The notes under the pieces are model-generated. The model had not been told where the DNA came from. It ran no database searches and worked only from the letters and a program-made list of their open reading frames with translations. A program made the position numbers and the translations under genes. Shown here one piece after another: positions 26,669 to 34,858 of a DNA stretch of 64,000 nucleotides. The stretch lies in NCBI RefSeq assembly GCF_002377905.1, contig NZ_DFQS01000043.1:1-64000 (forward strand). Reading direction: 5' to 3'. The DNA is from Psychrobacter sp. UBA3483. GTDB taxonomy: Bacteria; Pseudomonadota; Gammaproteobacteria; Pseudomonadales; Moraxellaceae. The stretch's first letter is position 1; each line of letters opens with the position of its first letter.

Positions 26669-27176
26669 GATTATGCCCTCCTATTAGATTAGTTAGTTTG
26701 TTGTCACCCATAAAAATAGGGTGACGGGTCTTAACTACCGCTAATAGACGGTTGAGCTTATTTACCGTAAAGGCTTTTGTATTAGGCTCTATCAACCCGT
26801 CATAGATGTTCGCACCAGTGACGGCGCTAAATATATGACGTGCCTGTATAAAGACAGACGTATTTTTATTCATGCCCGTAGTAGCTTGCTGATTAGTAGT
26901 CAGGCAAGTTTTAGGCACAAAAATAGCCAATGAATGACGGCTTGGCTTAACCGCTATTAGTTTAGTAGTGTGGTTATGATAACCGCTGTTATCATCGGTT
27001 GCAATCGGTTTTGCATTGACTGGCTGGCAAGCGATTAATGACAGTAGCAAGCCAATACCTGCCACCCATGCTATGAATATGATAAAGCTAAGTAGTAAGC
27101 CGCGCTTATGTGGCTGCGTGCGATTGTGTGCCCCGTCACGGGCTTTTAGATTGGGTTTGGTGTGATTATGCGTCAT
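26661..27176 (-). CDS. Element membrane or exported protein of unknown function (171 aa)
   Basis: This 171-aa protein has a basic, His- and Asn-rich N-terminus (residues 1-25), a hydrophobic segment at about 26-48 and then ACQPVNAKP. LIAC could be a lipobox, so a lipoprotein is possible, although the N-terminal region is long for a type II signal. The rest is hydrophilic with KHLNRLL-like helices (VNKLNRLLAVVKTR). It overlaps both neighbours (11 bp upstream, 8 bp downstream), so it belongs to the element operon. Function unknown. Confidence 0.65.
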   Translation of the reverse strand: MTHNHTKPNLKARDGAHNRTQPHKRGLLLSFIIFIAWVAGIGLLLSLIACQPVNAKPIATDDNSGYHNHTTKLIAVKPSRHSLAIFVPKTCLTTNQQATTGMNKNTSVFIQARHIFSAVTGANIYDGLIEPNTKAFTVNKLNRLLAVVKTRHPIFMGDNKLTNLIGGHNHA

Positions 27177-27456
27177 GGTCTGTTACCTCCGCTTGGTACG
27201 GTAATGCGTGTTCACAAAACATGTCACTAACAATACCTGCCAGCTCGCTATTGGCATAAAGTGCGGCTTTGACTGCCACAAGTACGCCTTGACTAACATC
27301 ATCTTTTGTATTGATAGCATCTAGCGCGGTGGCTAGGTGGTCGGTATCGTTATAAATATCTTGTATGCGGTCATACATAAGCCGTAAGTACAAACTATCT
27401 ACAGTCATTAGGCGTTCGGCTGGTGTGTCGCTTGATATGCTGGGGTGGTTATTCAT
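27166..27456 (-). CDS. Small acidic element protein of unknown function (96 aa)
   Basis: A 96-aa, mainly helical and acidic protein (VDSLYLRLMYDRIQDIYNDTDHLATALDAI, then AVKAALYANSELAGIVSDMF). It starts immediately after the stop of the winged-helix gene with GAGGTG as its ribosome-binding site and overlaps the next gene by 11 bp. No family recognised. Small acidic helical proteins are common among phage regulators and inhibitors, but nothing specific can be claimed. Confidence 0.65.
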   Translation of the reverse strand: MNNHPSISSDTPAERLMTVDSLYLRLMYDRIQDIYNDTDHLATALDAINTKDDVSQGVLVAVKAALYANSELAGIVSDMFCEHALPYQAEVTDHDA

Positions 27457-27744
27457 TTAGTTCACCTCGCTGTTAGTCAGTTCACTTTCAAGTAAGGTTT
27501 GTTCATCAAGCCAATAAAGGGCAAACCATTTCTTATTGTGTTTGACCATTTCACTTTGAATAACTAGCCCTGTTAGGCGCAAGTCATGTATGCGCTGTGC
27601 TAGGCATGTGATTTGATAAAGGCGGTATGCGTCCCATGTGCTGATAGTTGCCCCTGTCATCAAGTGTGCCCGTATGGTGTCAATTTGGGTCTTAGGTGCT
27701 TGCTCATTAGTTACTGGGGCGGTAGCGGTGGCTGTTGTAGTCAT
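27457..27744 (-). CDS. Helix-turn-helix (winged-helix) element protein
   Basis: A 95-aa protein from the ATG at 27744, chosen because GAGG precedes it and it avoids a 56-bp overlap with the upstream gene. The segment IDTIRAHLMTGATISTWDAYRLYQITCLAQRIHDLRLTG followed by VIQSEMVKHNKKWFALYWL fits the small HTH family (HTH_39) often encoded next to primases in prophages and satellites. Probable DNA-binding regulator. Its start lies 5 bp after the AlpA-like gene, so both are on one transcript. Confidence 0.75.
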   Translation of the reverse strand: MTTTATATAPVTNEQAPKTQIDTIRAHLMTGATISTWDAYRLYQITCLAQRIHDLRLTGLVIQSEMVKHNKKWFALYWLDEQTLLESELTNSEVN

Positions 27745-27748
27745 GGCT

Positions 27749-28039
27749 CTATACCTCGCTAGTGGTTGAGGTGTGAGAATTAAGCCATTCGTGAATGTCT
27801 GCATAGCTCCATGCGGTCATAGTGGGGCTTAACTTCTTGCCAGCTGGGAAACGTCCATCTTTTGACCATTCAAACAAAGTGGTTTTGCTAAATGGTAGGA
27901 ATGGCAGAATATCTTTAGCCCTGCCCATGCCTGTAGTAGGCAGTTGCATAGCTGGACTATTTGCGGTGGTTGGTTCGGTGTCGTTCGAGGTGTCACCAGT
28001 AAAGGGAATAACTGGCGCGCTTTGGGTGGGGTGTGTCAT
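27749..28039 (-). CDS. AlpA-family transcriptional regulator/excisionase-like protein
   Basis: About 96-98 aa. An unstructured Thr/Pro-rich N-terminus of about 35 residues precedes a MerR/AlpA-like helix-turn-helix: LPFLPFSKTTLFEWSKDGRFPAGKKLSP, then TAWSYADIHEWLNSH. AlpA-type proteins activate integrase or act as excisionases in P4-like elements. Start: ATG at 28039 sits 8 nt after GGAG, while the ATG at 28045 is only 2 nt away; I prefer 28039. A perfect palindrome lies just upstream, a likely operator. Confidence 0.82.
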   Translation of the reverse strand: MTHPTQSAPVIPFTGDTSNDTEPTTANSPAMQLPTTGMGRAKDILPFLPFSKTTLFEWSKDGRFPAGKKLSPTMTAWSYADIHEWLNSHTSTTSEV

Positions 28040-28067
28040 GTTCATAGCTCCATGTAGTGTATTGAGA

Positions 28068-28084
28068 CGATACAGCGTGTATCG
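28068..28084. promoter_or_regulatory. Palindromic operator candidate upstream of the AlpA-like gene
   Basis: CGATACA-GCG-TGTATCG is a perfect 7-bp inverted repeat 23 bp upstream of the first possible AlpA start. Position and symmetry suggest a site for the AlpA-like protein or another element repressor. Confidence 0.55.
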
Positions 28085-28135
28085 GACATACTCATAATGG
28101 CACTAAAGACAAGGGGGTAATAGATAGCAAACTAA

Positions 28136-28161
28136 CCCTAAACACGGGTGTATGTTTAGGG
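28136..28161 (-). terminator. Hairpin after the 270-aa gene, weak terminator or operator
   Basis: CCCTAAACA (28136-28144) and TGTTTAGGG (28153-28161) pair perfectly with an 8-nt loop. On the minus strand it is followed by TTAGTTTG, a poor T-tract. It separates the 270-aa gene from the AlpA operon. Confidence 0.45.
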
Positions 28162-28216
28162 GTAGTTATAAGTGATTATTTTTATATTTTTCTATAAAAG
28201 CATTAGTATTAAAGGG

Positions 28217-29029
28217 CTAGAAAGGTATGTCCCCATTGTCTTTCTCCTCGGGTTTTGGTTCTAAAAACTCTTTAAGTTCAGGTAAAAAATTATCATTTTC
28301 TGTACTTACATTAGCTTTATTCGGCATTTGGCTATAATCATTAGGTATGTTATCCCTAAGGTATGGGAATGTTGACTTATTACCTCCCTTTGAGTTCCAG
28401 TTACATATAGTAGCTAGGCTTTGCACCATAGTATCACTGCTACTTAAGCCGTATTCTTTTGCATGGTCTTTTATGTAATCTTGCAACCATAGCCCTACTG
28501 CTACATTATCAGGCAAGTATTGGCTTGATTGCCACGCTCTTATACATAATGCTAGTTTTGGCACATATCTATCGTGCTCTTTATTTAGATAATCAGCGTT
28601 ATCATTCTCGCTATTAGTAAACAAAGAGGGTGGCTTTACGTCATGGCTTAACAGCCAGTGCTTTAATTTAGAACGTTGAATGAATGTGTTGTGTATATCA
28701 ATATCAACAGTTTTGAACCAATCCCCAGTTAAGTCATCTTGATATAAGAATGAGGGGTTGTTGAAATTGTTATACTGGATAAGAGGAGGAGTTTTATAAG
28801 CAATGGTAGCTTCTAGTGAACCGAACTTTACAGCATGAGTAACAGCTTCTAAAACATCGCTAAATTTTTCAGCCGTATTATAATCATCGTGCATATAGGG
28901 AAATGGCGTTTGATTATCATCATTTCTATAAATGGTAGCAGGAGAAACTCCTACTATAAGACTAGCAGCTTGAATGATATTTAAATGTTGCATCAATTTA
29001 GCTACATCTATGTCTGAAATAATATTCAT
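28217..29029 (-). CDS. 270-aa element protein with an SSB-like C-terminal tip
   Basis: No known family is recognised with confidence. The N-terminus (LMQHLNIIQAASLIVGVSPATIY) resembles the short helical motif that opens many unknown island proteins. A middle helical part (YVPKLALCIRAWQSSQYLP, then LWLQDYIKDHAKEYGL) follows. The last ~35 residues are hydrophilic and end in KDNGDIPF. That end matches the acidic DDIPF tip through which single-strand binding protein recruits replication and repair enzymes, so the protein may capture host SSB partners. It has its own upstream repeats and follows integrase in the leftward order. Confidence 0.65.
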   Translation of the reverse strand: MNIISDIDVAKLMQHLNIIQAASLIVGVSPATIYRNDDNQTPFPYMHDDYNTAEKFSDVLEAVTHAVKFGSLEATIAYKTPPLIQYNNFNNPSFLYQDDLTGDWFKTVDIDIHNTFIQRSKLKHWLLSHDVKPPSLFTNSENDNADYLNKEHDRYVPKLALCIRAWQSSQYLPDNVAVGLWLQDYIKDHAKEYGLSSSDTMVQSLATICNWNSKGGNKSTFPYLRDNIPNDYSQMPNKANVSTENDNFLPELKEFLEPKPEEKDNGDIPF

Positions 29030-29030
29030 A

Positions 29031-29093
29031 ACACACCTTTACACACCCTTTAATAAAATAGGTGCAAGGCAGTGACAGCTCAAAGGTGTGTAA
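29031..29093. repeat. ACACACCTTT repeats upstream of the 270-aa gene
   Basis: ACACACCTTT (29031-29040) and ACACACCCTTT (29041-29051) are in tandem; AAAGGTGTGTAA (29082-29093) is an inverted copy. Read on the minus strand they place AAAGGTG at the ribosome-binding position. They may be an operator that also masks translation. Confidence 0.5.
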
Positions 29094-29145
29094 ATAGCTG
29101 TCGTTCGGGTAATTAGTCCTAGCCTTGCATAGTTGGTGCTAAGCC

Positions 29146-30387
29146 TTAACCTAGCTTTTGTGCTTGTTGTTTAAAGTCTGCACGTATTAAGTTATCAATC
29201 TTGCCAGCGTAAGCATTATCAATGAAGTTTGCCCATTCATTCATCATCTTGGTTCTATAGGGTAAATGCTGCGCCCCGTTATAGGCTTTGCTGATTTTGT
29301 TCTCTTTCTCATGTGCCAGCTGTAGCTCTATCGCTTCGTGCATGTATTCCTGTTCGTGTAGGGTAGTGCTGGCAAGTCCACGGAAACCGTGCCCCGTCAT
29401 TCTGCCCTTATAACCCATGCGCCATAGGGCAGTGATAAAAGCGTTTGTACTGTATGGCTTACGGGTTGAGGTATTAAAGAAAACATACTTGTCCGAAAAC
29501 CCTAGCGCCTTGATTTGCTCTAAGATTGCCATTGTTTGAGGGGCAAGCGGTACTAAGTGAGGTCTATCCATTTTCATTTTGTCGGCTGGTATGCGCCATA
29601 ACTTAGCTTTGTAGTCTATCTCGCTCCATTCCATAAAGCGCAATTCTTGCGTCCTTACAAACGTATAGCACATAAACCACAAGCCTAGTTTCACCAGTAG
29701 GTCACCCTCATAGGCGTTAATATCTTGTAGTAGCTTTGGTAATTGCTGGCTGGTGATACGGCTATGATGCTTCACCTTGTGAGGTTTTAATGCTTCGGTT
29801 AGGTCGTTGGCTGGGTTGAGATTGGTTAAGCCCTCACGGATTGCTTGCTTAAAGATTTGCCCTGTTTGACGCATTGCACGCCTTGCCATGTCACTAGCGC
29901 CCCTTGCTTCTACTGCCTTACCAATAGCCAAAACATCAGGCGCGGTTATGTCCTCTATGTTCATGTGTCCAATGATGGGCTTAATATCGCGCTGGTATTG
30001 TGAGTAGTCACGGCTATAGGTGGTAGCGGCAATGTGCGCCTTGCGGTCATCGTGCCAACGCTGGGCTATGGTATCGAACGCCCTTGAACCGTCATTATCT
30101 GCTTGTGTCTTTTTCTTATCGTCTTTTGGATTGATACCATCAGCTATGAGCCTTTTAATCTCAATATTGCGCTGGCGTGCATTTTGTAGGCTCATTACTG
30201 GATAAGTGCCAATAGTGAGGGTTTGCTGTTTGCCTTGCCACCTGTAGGCGCTAATCCATGACTTAACGCCCGTATAACGCACCCATAATTGCAGCCCGTT
30301 ACCATCACTGTGTTTGTCAGGTCGTTTTGTGGCTATAGAGGTGCTACTAGGCTGTAGCTTGTTGATACCTGTATGGGTTAGGGGCAT
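29146..30387 (-). CDS. int: P4-type tyrosine recombinase (integrase)
   Basis: A 413-aa integrase with the N-terminal DUF4102 arm-binding domain (GLQLWVRYTGVKSWISAYRW, then TIGTYPVMSL), a SAM-like core-binding domain (about 105-200) and a C-terminal catalytic domain. The catalytic set is visible: Arg245 in TFVRTQE, His333 and Arg336 in GHGFR, His359 in QLAHE and the nucleophile Tyr369 in SKAYNGA. Its gene lies next to the tRNA-Pro attachment site and is transcribed away from it, with repeated GTTGGTATTG motifs just upstream. These could serve both recombination and autoregulation. Confidence 0.96.
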   Translation of the reverse strand: MPLTHTGINKLQPSSTSIATKRPDKHSDGNGLQLWVRYTGVKSWISAYRWQGKQQTLTIGTYPVMSLQNARQRNIEIKRLIADGINPKDDKKKTQADNDGSRAFDTIAQRWHDDRKAHIAATTYSRDYSQYQRDIKPIIGHMNIEDITAPDVLAIGKAVEARGASDMARRAMRQTGQIFKQAIREGLTNLNPANDLTEALKPHKVKHHSRITSQQLPKLLQDINAYEGDLLVKLGLWFMCYTFVRTQELRFMEWSEIDYKAKLWRIPADKMKMDRPHLVPLAPQTMAILEQIKALGFSDKYVFFNTSTRKPYSTNAFITALWRMGYKGRMTGHGFRGLASTTLHEQEYMHEAIELQLAHEKENKISKAYNGAQHLPYRTKMMNEWANFIDNAYAGKIDNLIRADFKQQAQKLG

Positions 30388-30400
30388 GGGGTTATCCTTT

Positions 30401-30450
30401 GTTGGTATTGTCCATGTTGGTACTGCTCAATACCAACAATAATACCAACA
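30401..30450. repeat. Right arm-type sites upstream of the integrase
   Basis: GTTGGTATTG (30401-30410) and GTTGGTACTG (30416-30425) are followed by inverted copies CAATACCAAC (30428-30437) and AATACCAAC (30441-30449). The 24 bp at 30427-30450 are identical to 21958-21981 at the other end of the element. They lie in the integrase promoter region. Confidence 0.7.
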
Positions 30451-30546
30451 TTCTATATGGAACGCCATACACCTATATAACGCTCAATACCTGAAAAACG
30501 CCCAAAATAAAGGGCATACGGTCAATGACGGTATGCCCTAATATTG

Positions 30547-30567
30547 TGTTTGGTCGGAACGGCAGGA
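30547..30567. repeat. Right attachment-site core
   Basis: This 21-bp sequence is identical to 21881-21901. It covers the 3' end and part of the T-arm of tRNA-Pro(GGG). The complete tRNA remains on this side, as expected when the element carries a matching tRNA 3' end. Confidence 0.92.
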
Positions 30568-30627
30568 TTTGAACCTGCGACCACTACACCCCCAGTGTAG
30601 TGCGCTACCAGACTGCGCTACGCCCCG
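30551..30627 (-). tRNA. tRNA-Pro(GGG), integration target
   Basis: The minus strand folds to a 77-nt tRNA with acceptor CGGGGCG / CGTTCCG (two G-U pairs), an encoded ACCA, anticodon loop CTGGGGG (anticodon GGG) and T-loop GGTTCAAATCC. It reads CCC proline codons. Its 3' end is the attachment site of the element. Confidence 0.96.
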
Positions 30628-30735
30628 AATGACTGACTATTTTACGCAAAATTGTGCATATTGCAAGGGCTATTTATTTTAGCCAAAATCTGCAATCGTA
30701 TTTTACTTATCACAGTCAGCATAACCAATGAACAG

Positions 30736-32262
30736 TTAACCCAATAGCTCTTTTAGGATTTGGTTGACTTGTTGCGGGTTGGCACTGCCGCGGCTGGCTT
30801 TCATCACTTGCCCAACCAGACCGTTAAAGGCTTTTTCTTTACCGCCGCGATACTCATCGACCATCGCTTGGTTTTTGGCGATAACCTCTTCAACGATGGC
30901 TTTAATCGCCCCCGTATCGGTTTCTTGCTTAAGCCCTTTTTCTTCGATGATTTTATCAGCAGCGTCATCGGCATCGCCGCCTTCGCGCTCATAAAGCGCA
31001 CTAAAGACTTTTTTGGCTAATTTGCCCGATAAGGTGTCATCTTTGATACGTGCCAGCATGCCAGCCAACTGTTTGGCGCTGATAGGCGAGTCAGCGATGT
31101 CTTTATCATCTTTATTGAGCGCACCGAGTAGATCGCCCATGACCCAGTTAGCGGCCATTTTGGCGTCTTGTTGCCCGACCTCAGCGACGACATTTTCAAA
31201 ATAATCGGCGAGCGTACGGCTACCGGTCAAGATGCGAGCGTCGTATTCTGATAGCCCAAGTGCCTCTTCAAAGCGTGCACGGCGAGCAACAGGTAATTCG
31301 GGCATCGCAGCCTTGATGGCATCGACCGTATGCTGCTCGATACGTACTGGCAGCAAGTCAGGATCAGGGAAGTAGCGATAATCATTGGCGTCTTCTTTGG
31401 TACGCATGGTGCGGGTTTCATCGCGCTCAGGATCGTATAGCATCGTCGCTTGGATAACTTTACCGCCGTCCTCAATGATGTCGATTTGACGCTCGATTTC
31501 ACGATTGATGGCGCGTTCGATAAAGCGGAATGAGTTGAGGTTTTTTAGCTCCGTACGCGTCCCCAAATCTGCGCCCGGCTTACGCACAGAGACGTTACAG
31601 TCGCAGCGGAATGAGCCTTCTGCCATAATCGCATCTGAGATACCAAGCCATGTGACCAGCTGGTGAATGGCTTTGATATAAGCAATCGCTTCGGCAGCTG
31701 AGCGCATATCAGGCTCGGAGACAATTTCGATAAGTGGCGTGCCTGCGCGGTTAAGGTCAACGCCCGTCATGCCATCGACGGCATCATGCACGGATTTACC
31801 CGCATCTTCTTCTAGGTGCGCGCGGGTGATGCCCATACGTTTCGGGTATTCGTTTTTCTCGCCTTCATTGACCACCACGTCAATATAACCCTTGCCAACG
31901 ATAGGGTTGGCCATTTGGGTGATTTGATAGCCTTTAGGCAAATCTGGATAGAAGTAGTTTTTACGGTCAAAGGTATTGAATAAGCCCAGCTCAGCATTGA
32001 CGCCAATACCAAACTTTAAGGCACGATCTACCACGCCAGTATTAAGTACAGGCAATACGCCAGGCAGACCTAAATCAACGATACTGGCTTGGGTATTTGG
32101 CTCATGACCAAAGTCAGTCGGCGCGCTGGAGAATATTTTACTTTCGGTATTGAGCTGGCAATGAATCTCAATCCCGATGACCACTTCATAGCCATCGACG
32201 AACAGCTCTTTGCGGACGATTTCTTGCTGAGCGGCATTATCAGTAGTAGTTGCTGTGTTCAT
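30736..32262 (-). CDS. gatB: Asp-tRNA(Asn)/Glu-tRNA(Gln) amidotransferase subunit B
   Basis: This 508-aa subunit activates the misacylated Glu-tRNA(Gln) or Asp-tRNA(Asn) for amidation. The N-terminal catalytic cradle carries [38 protein letters not shown] and the zinc/Mg region. The C-terminal helical YqeY-like tail domain binds tRNA ([27 protein letters not shown]). It overlaps gatA by one base and belongs to the gatC-gatA-gatB operon. The gene ends 108 bp from tRNA-Pro. Confidence 0.97.
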   Translation of the reverse strand: MNTATTTDNAAQQEIVRKELFVDGYEVVIGIEIHCQLNTESKIFSSAPTDFGHEPNTQASIVDLGLPGVLPVLNTGVVDRALKFGIGVNAELGLFNTFDRKNYFYPDLPKGYQITQMANPIVGKGYIDVVVNEGEKNEYPKRMGITRAHLEEDAGKSVHDAVDGMTGVDLNRAGTPLIEIVSEPDMRSAAEAIAYIKAIHQLVTWLGISDAIMAEGSFRCDCNVSVRKPGADLGTRTELKNLNSFRFIERAINREIERQIDIIEDGGKVIQATMLYDPERDETRTMRTKEDANDYRYFPDPDLLPVRIEQHTVDAIKAAMPELPVARRARFEEALGLSEYDARILTGSRTLADYFENVVAEVGQQDAKMAANWVMGDLLGALNKDDKDIADSPISAKQLAGMLARIKDDTLSGKLAKKVFSALYEREGGDADDAADKIIEEKGLKQETDTGAIKAIVEEVIAKNQAMVDEYRGGKEKAFNGLVGQVMKASRGSANPQQVNQILKELLG

Positions 32263-33764
32263 TATACCGTCTCCTTCGCGATGGTAGAGTGTTGTAAATG
32301 GTGGTCAGTATGCTGCTGGAATAGGTGCGCGGTAGAGAGTAGTTTACTCTCTTGCCAATATTGACCAATCAATTGCAGCCCAATTGGTAAGCCGTTTGAG
32401 GTTAAACCAACCGGCTGACTAAGCGCAGGCAAACCGGCTAAGTTGACACCGATGGTATATACGTCACCCAAATACATGGTTGCAGGATCAAGGTCTTCAC
32501 CGAGCTTATAAGCCGCGGTCGGCGCGGTTGGACTGGCGATGACATCACAGTTAGCGAAAGCGTCTTCGAAGTCTTGTACGATGAGTCGGCGTACTTTTTG
32601 AGCTTTAGTGTAATAGGCGTCAAAGTAACCGGCTGATAGCGCGTAAGTACCGGTCAAAATACGGCGTTGTACTTCAGGGCCAAAGCCTTCTGAGCGTGAG
32701 CGCGTATATAAGTCGAGCAGGTCAGTTGGGTTCTCACAGCGATAGCCAAAACGCACACCATCAAAACGTGATAGGTTCGATGATGCTTCAGCTGGTGCGA
32801 GCATATAATAAGTGGCTAGGGTAATTTCAGGGTCAGTGATGTTGACCTCTACAATCGTCGCCCCAAGCGCTTCGTATTGTTTTAGCGCTGCCCGTACGGC
32901 TTGCTCGACTTCGGTATCTAAACCTTTGGTAAAGTACTCTTTTGCAACGCCAATACGTAAGCCTTCTAATGGCTTAGCGTTGTCGCCAGCAGTAGTGACG
33001 GCATTGTTTAAGTCTTGCACGTAATCTGGCATATCATGTTTGATAGAAGTAGCATCGCGTGGGTCATGACCAATCATCGGTTGTAGCAGATACGCGCAGT
33101 CCATAGCACTACGGCCCATGCTACCGGCTTGGTCAAGACTTGACGCATAAGCAATCATGCCAAAGCGCGAGATACGACCATAAGTCGGTTTGATACCGGT
33201 TAAACCACAAAATGACGCAGGCTGACGAATAGAACCACCCGTATCACTGGCAGTAGCAACCGGAACAAATCCTGAAGCAACGGCAGCGGCACTACCACCT
33301 GATGAGCCACCTGGCACTCGCTCAAGATTCCAAGGATTGTGTACCGCGCCATAATACGAGCTCTCATTATCCGAGCCCATCGCAAACTCATCCATATTGA
33401 GCTTACCAAGGCTAATCATGCCGGCTTTATCGATATTGGTGACGATAGTGGCATCATAAGGTGAAATAAAGTTATGTAGCATTTTTGAGCCACAAGTCGT
33501 TAAGACGCCTTGGGTACAAAAGATATCTTTATGCGCCATCGGCACACCAAGCAGGGGACGCTTGTCACCTTGGGCACGCATCTCATCAGCGGCTTGTGCT
33601 TGTGCGCGCGCCGTTTCAGAGGTATGGGTGATAAAGCTATTAATCTTACTATCTAGCGCGTCGATACGCTTAATATAGTGCTCAGTTAATTCCGCGCTGC
33701 TAAATTGTTTGTCTTGCAAGCCCGTAATCAGCTGCTGGGTACTTAAAAGGTGAAGTTCAGACAT
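32262..33764 (-). CDS. gatA: Asp-tRNA(Asn)/Glu-tRNA(Gln) amidotransferase subunit A
   Basis: Amidase-signature glutaminase of 500 aa that supplies ammonia to GatB. The Ser-cisSer-Lys triad is in place: Lys79 (MAHKDIF), Ser154 ([13 protein letters not shown]) and Ser178 ([11 protein letters not shown]), at the numbering known from other GatA proteins. Together with GatB and GatC it completes indirect synthesis of Gln-tRNA and/or Asn-tRNA; which of the two depends on synthetases outside this window. Confidence 0.98.
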   Translation of the reverse strand: MSELHLLSTQQLITGLQDKQFSSAELTEHYIKRIDALDSKINSFITHTSETARAQAQAADEMRAQGDKRPLLGVPMAHKDIFCTQGVLTTCGSKMLHNFISPYDATIVTNIDKAGMISLGKLNMDEFAMGSDNESSYYGAVHNPWNLERVPGGSSGGSAAAVASGFVPVATASDTGGSIRQPASFCGLTGIKPTYGRISRFGMIAYASSLDQAGSMGRSAMDCAYLLQPMIGHDPRDATSIKHDMPDYVQDLNNAVTTAGDNAKPLEGLRIGVAKEYFTKGLDTEVEQAVRAALKQYEALGATIVEVNITDPEITLATYYMLAPAEASSNLSRFDGVRFGYRCENPTDLLDLYTRSRSEGFGPEVQRRILTGTYALSAGYFDAYYTKAQKVRRLIVQDFEDAFANCDVIASPTAPTAAYKLGEDLDPATMYLGDVYTIGVNLAGLPALSQPVGLTSNGLPIGLQLIGQYWQESKLLSTAHLFQQHTDHHLQHSTIAKETV

Positions 33765-33832
33765 AAGGTGTCGTCCGTCAAAATGTGAATAACATTAAAT
33801 AAAGTGGAATACGGTAAAAATTATTGAGGCAA

Positions 33833-34147
33833 TTATTCAATCACTTGGGGCACAAGGTATAAACCCGCTTCTACGGCAGGCGCGACCGATTGATTGCGCT
33901 CGCGATTGATATCGTGTTTGGCGACATCGGCGCGCAGATCTTGGCAAACTTCATGAATGTTTGATAAAGGTTTTATACCCGTGGTGTCGACACTGCCAAG
34001 CGTTTGCATCAATTTTAATACGTCGCTGATATCGTCGGCGTAGCTACTGGCGGTGTCTTCGTCGACACCGAGGCGTGCAAGGCGGGCAACTTCTAAGATT
34101 TCTTGGCGGCTGACATTGTTTTCAGCGGCGAGGGTTGGCTGTGACAT
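33833..34147 (-). CDS. gatC: Asp-tRNA(Asn)/Glu-tRNA(Gln) amidotransferase subunit C
   Basis: Small helical subunit (104 aa) that wraps around and stabilises GatA. The family pattern is visible: EVARLARLGVDEDTASSYADDISDVLKLMQTL, then VDTTGIKPLSNI, and the C-terminal PQVIE end. First gene of the leftward gatCAB operon, 68 bp before gatA. Confidence 0.95.
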   Translation of the reverse strand: MSQPTLAAENNVSRQEILEVARLARLGVDEDTASSYADDISDVLKLMQTLGSVDTTGIKPLSNIHEVCQDLRADVAKHDINRERNQSVAPAVEAGLYLVPQVIE

Positions 34148-34460
34148 AGTTTCTCCAGTGAAGGATGGTTTTTATTAGAGTAGGGATAAAAATAGGTAAT
34201 AACTAAATAAAGTAATAATGTTTAAAATACACGCAAATAAACAATCTATCTGAGTATTTTATAAAGAGTGCCTTTATTATAAAGCATCTCACCGAAGATT
34301 ACAGAGCGGGGCATCGATTGCTGCTGTATCTTTACTAACTTTACTCAAATAAAGAGCGTTACAAAATTGACCGAATAGTTATGGATTGATTGTCAATTGC
34401 TCAGCATTGCCTTCAGAAATACGTTACAGTATGCAGCCACTGCTCAGCGAAACGTTAAGT

Positions 34461-34500
34461 AAATGACTTTAAATGACTTTAAATGACTTTAAATGACTTA
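34461..34500 (+). repeat. AAATGACTTT tandem repeat, four copies
   Basis: Four head-to-tail 10-bp units, the last ending in A instead of T. The unit length is close to one helical turn. It lies about 360 bp upstream of mreB and 310 bp upstream of gatC. It may vary in copy number between strains. Confidence 0.9.
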
Positions 34501-34670
34501 GCAAAACCTGCCGCAGCAATAATACTTGGTGATCGCGCCTTGTTAGTGTTTGAATTAAATGATGTTTCATTAAATGGCATGCTCTGCTCTGTCATTTCAA
34601 ACTTTGTAACATCTTTTCGCGTTTAACGGCAAAATCCTAGCGTACTGATGCAAATATCTGTGTTTTTTTT

Positions 34671-34703
34671 GAGCTAAATCGGTATAATTTAGCTCAGTTT
34701 TTT
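34671..34703 (+). promoter_or_regulatory. Hairpin overlapping a TATAAT upstream of mreB
   Basis: GAGCTAAAT (34671-34679) pairs with ATTTAGCTC (34687-34695) around CGGTATA and is followed by AGTTTTTTC, like a terminator. TATAAT at 34683-34688 lies inside it and could be a -10 element for mreB, though no good -35 is seen. The two readings exclude each other only partly. Confidence 0.4.
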
Positions 34704-34858
34704 CATTTCATCATTATTGCTTCGGTTTGACTTGCTGCGATGATAAACTCGCGCCATAGGTCATGTCTAACGACGACCTGCTCAACACTGACGAGTAACC
34801 CTCAGTCAATTTCGTTCGCCTCATTCGCCTCATTTGTAATACGCTGGATATATTAGCC

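Larger units (their letters stand above)
21881..30567. mobile_element. Integrative element in tRNA-Pro(GGG), satellite-like
   Basis: About 8.7 kb bounded by an exact 21-bp direct repeat; the right copy is the 3' end of a complete tRNA-Pro gene, the left copy a tRNA fragment. All coding sequences run leftward: integrase, a 270-aa unknown, an AlpA-like regulator, a winged-helix protein, three or four unknown proteins and a DUF927 ATPase. The left 1.5 kb is repeat-rich and non-coding. No structural, packaging or lysis genes are visible, and no conjugation genes. Gene content and tRNA targeting fit a P4-like phage satellite or a small replicating island. Whether it excises is unknown. Confidence 0.9.
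34148..34858. other. 711-bp region between divergent gatC and mreB
   Basis: Contains the promoters of both operons, a four-copy 10-bp tandem repeat and a hairpin overlapping a TATAAT (listed separately). No credible gene. The long reverse-strand reading frame that covers part of it and mreB is a shadow of mreB. Confidence 0.5.

Noticed and set aside
29491..29503. A further GTCCGAAAA motif inside the integrase gene
   Set aside because: A single copy lacking the CTAACG-type prefix, in coding sequence; most likely coincidence rather than part of the repeat family at 22.2-22.5 kb.
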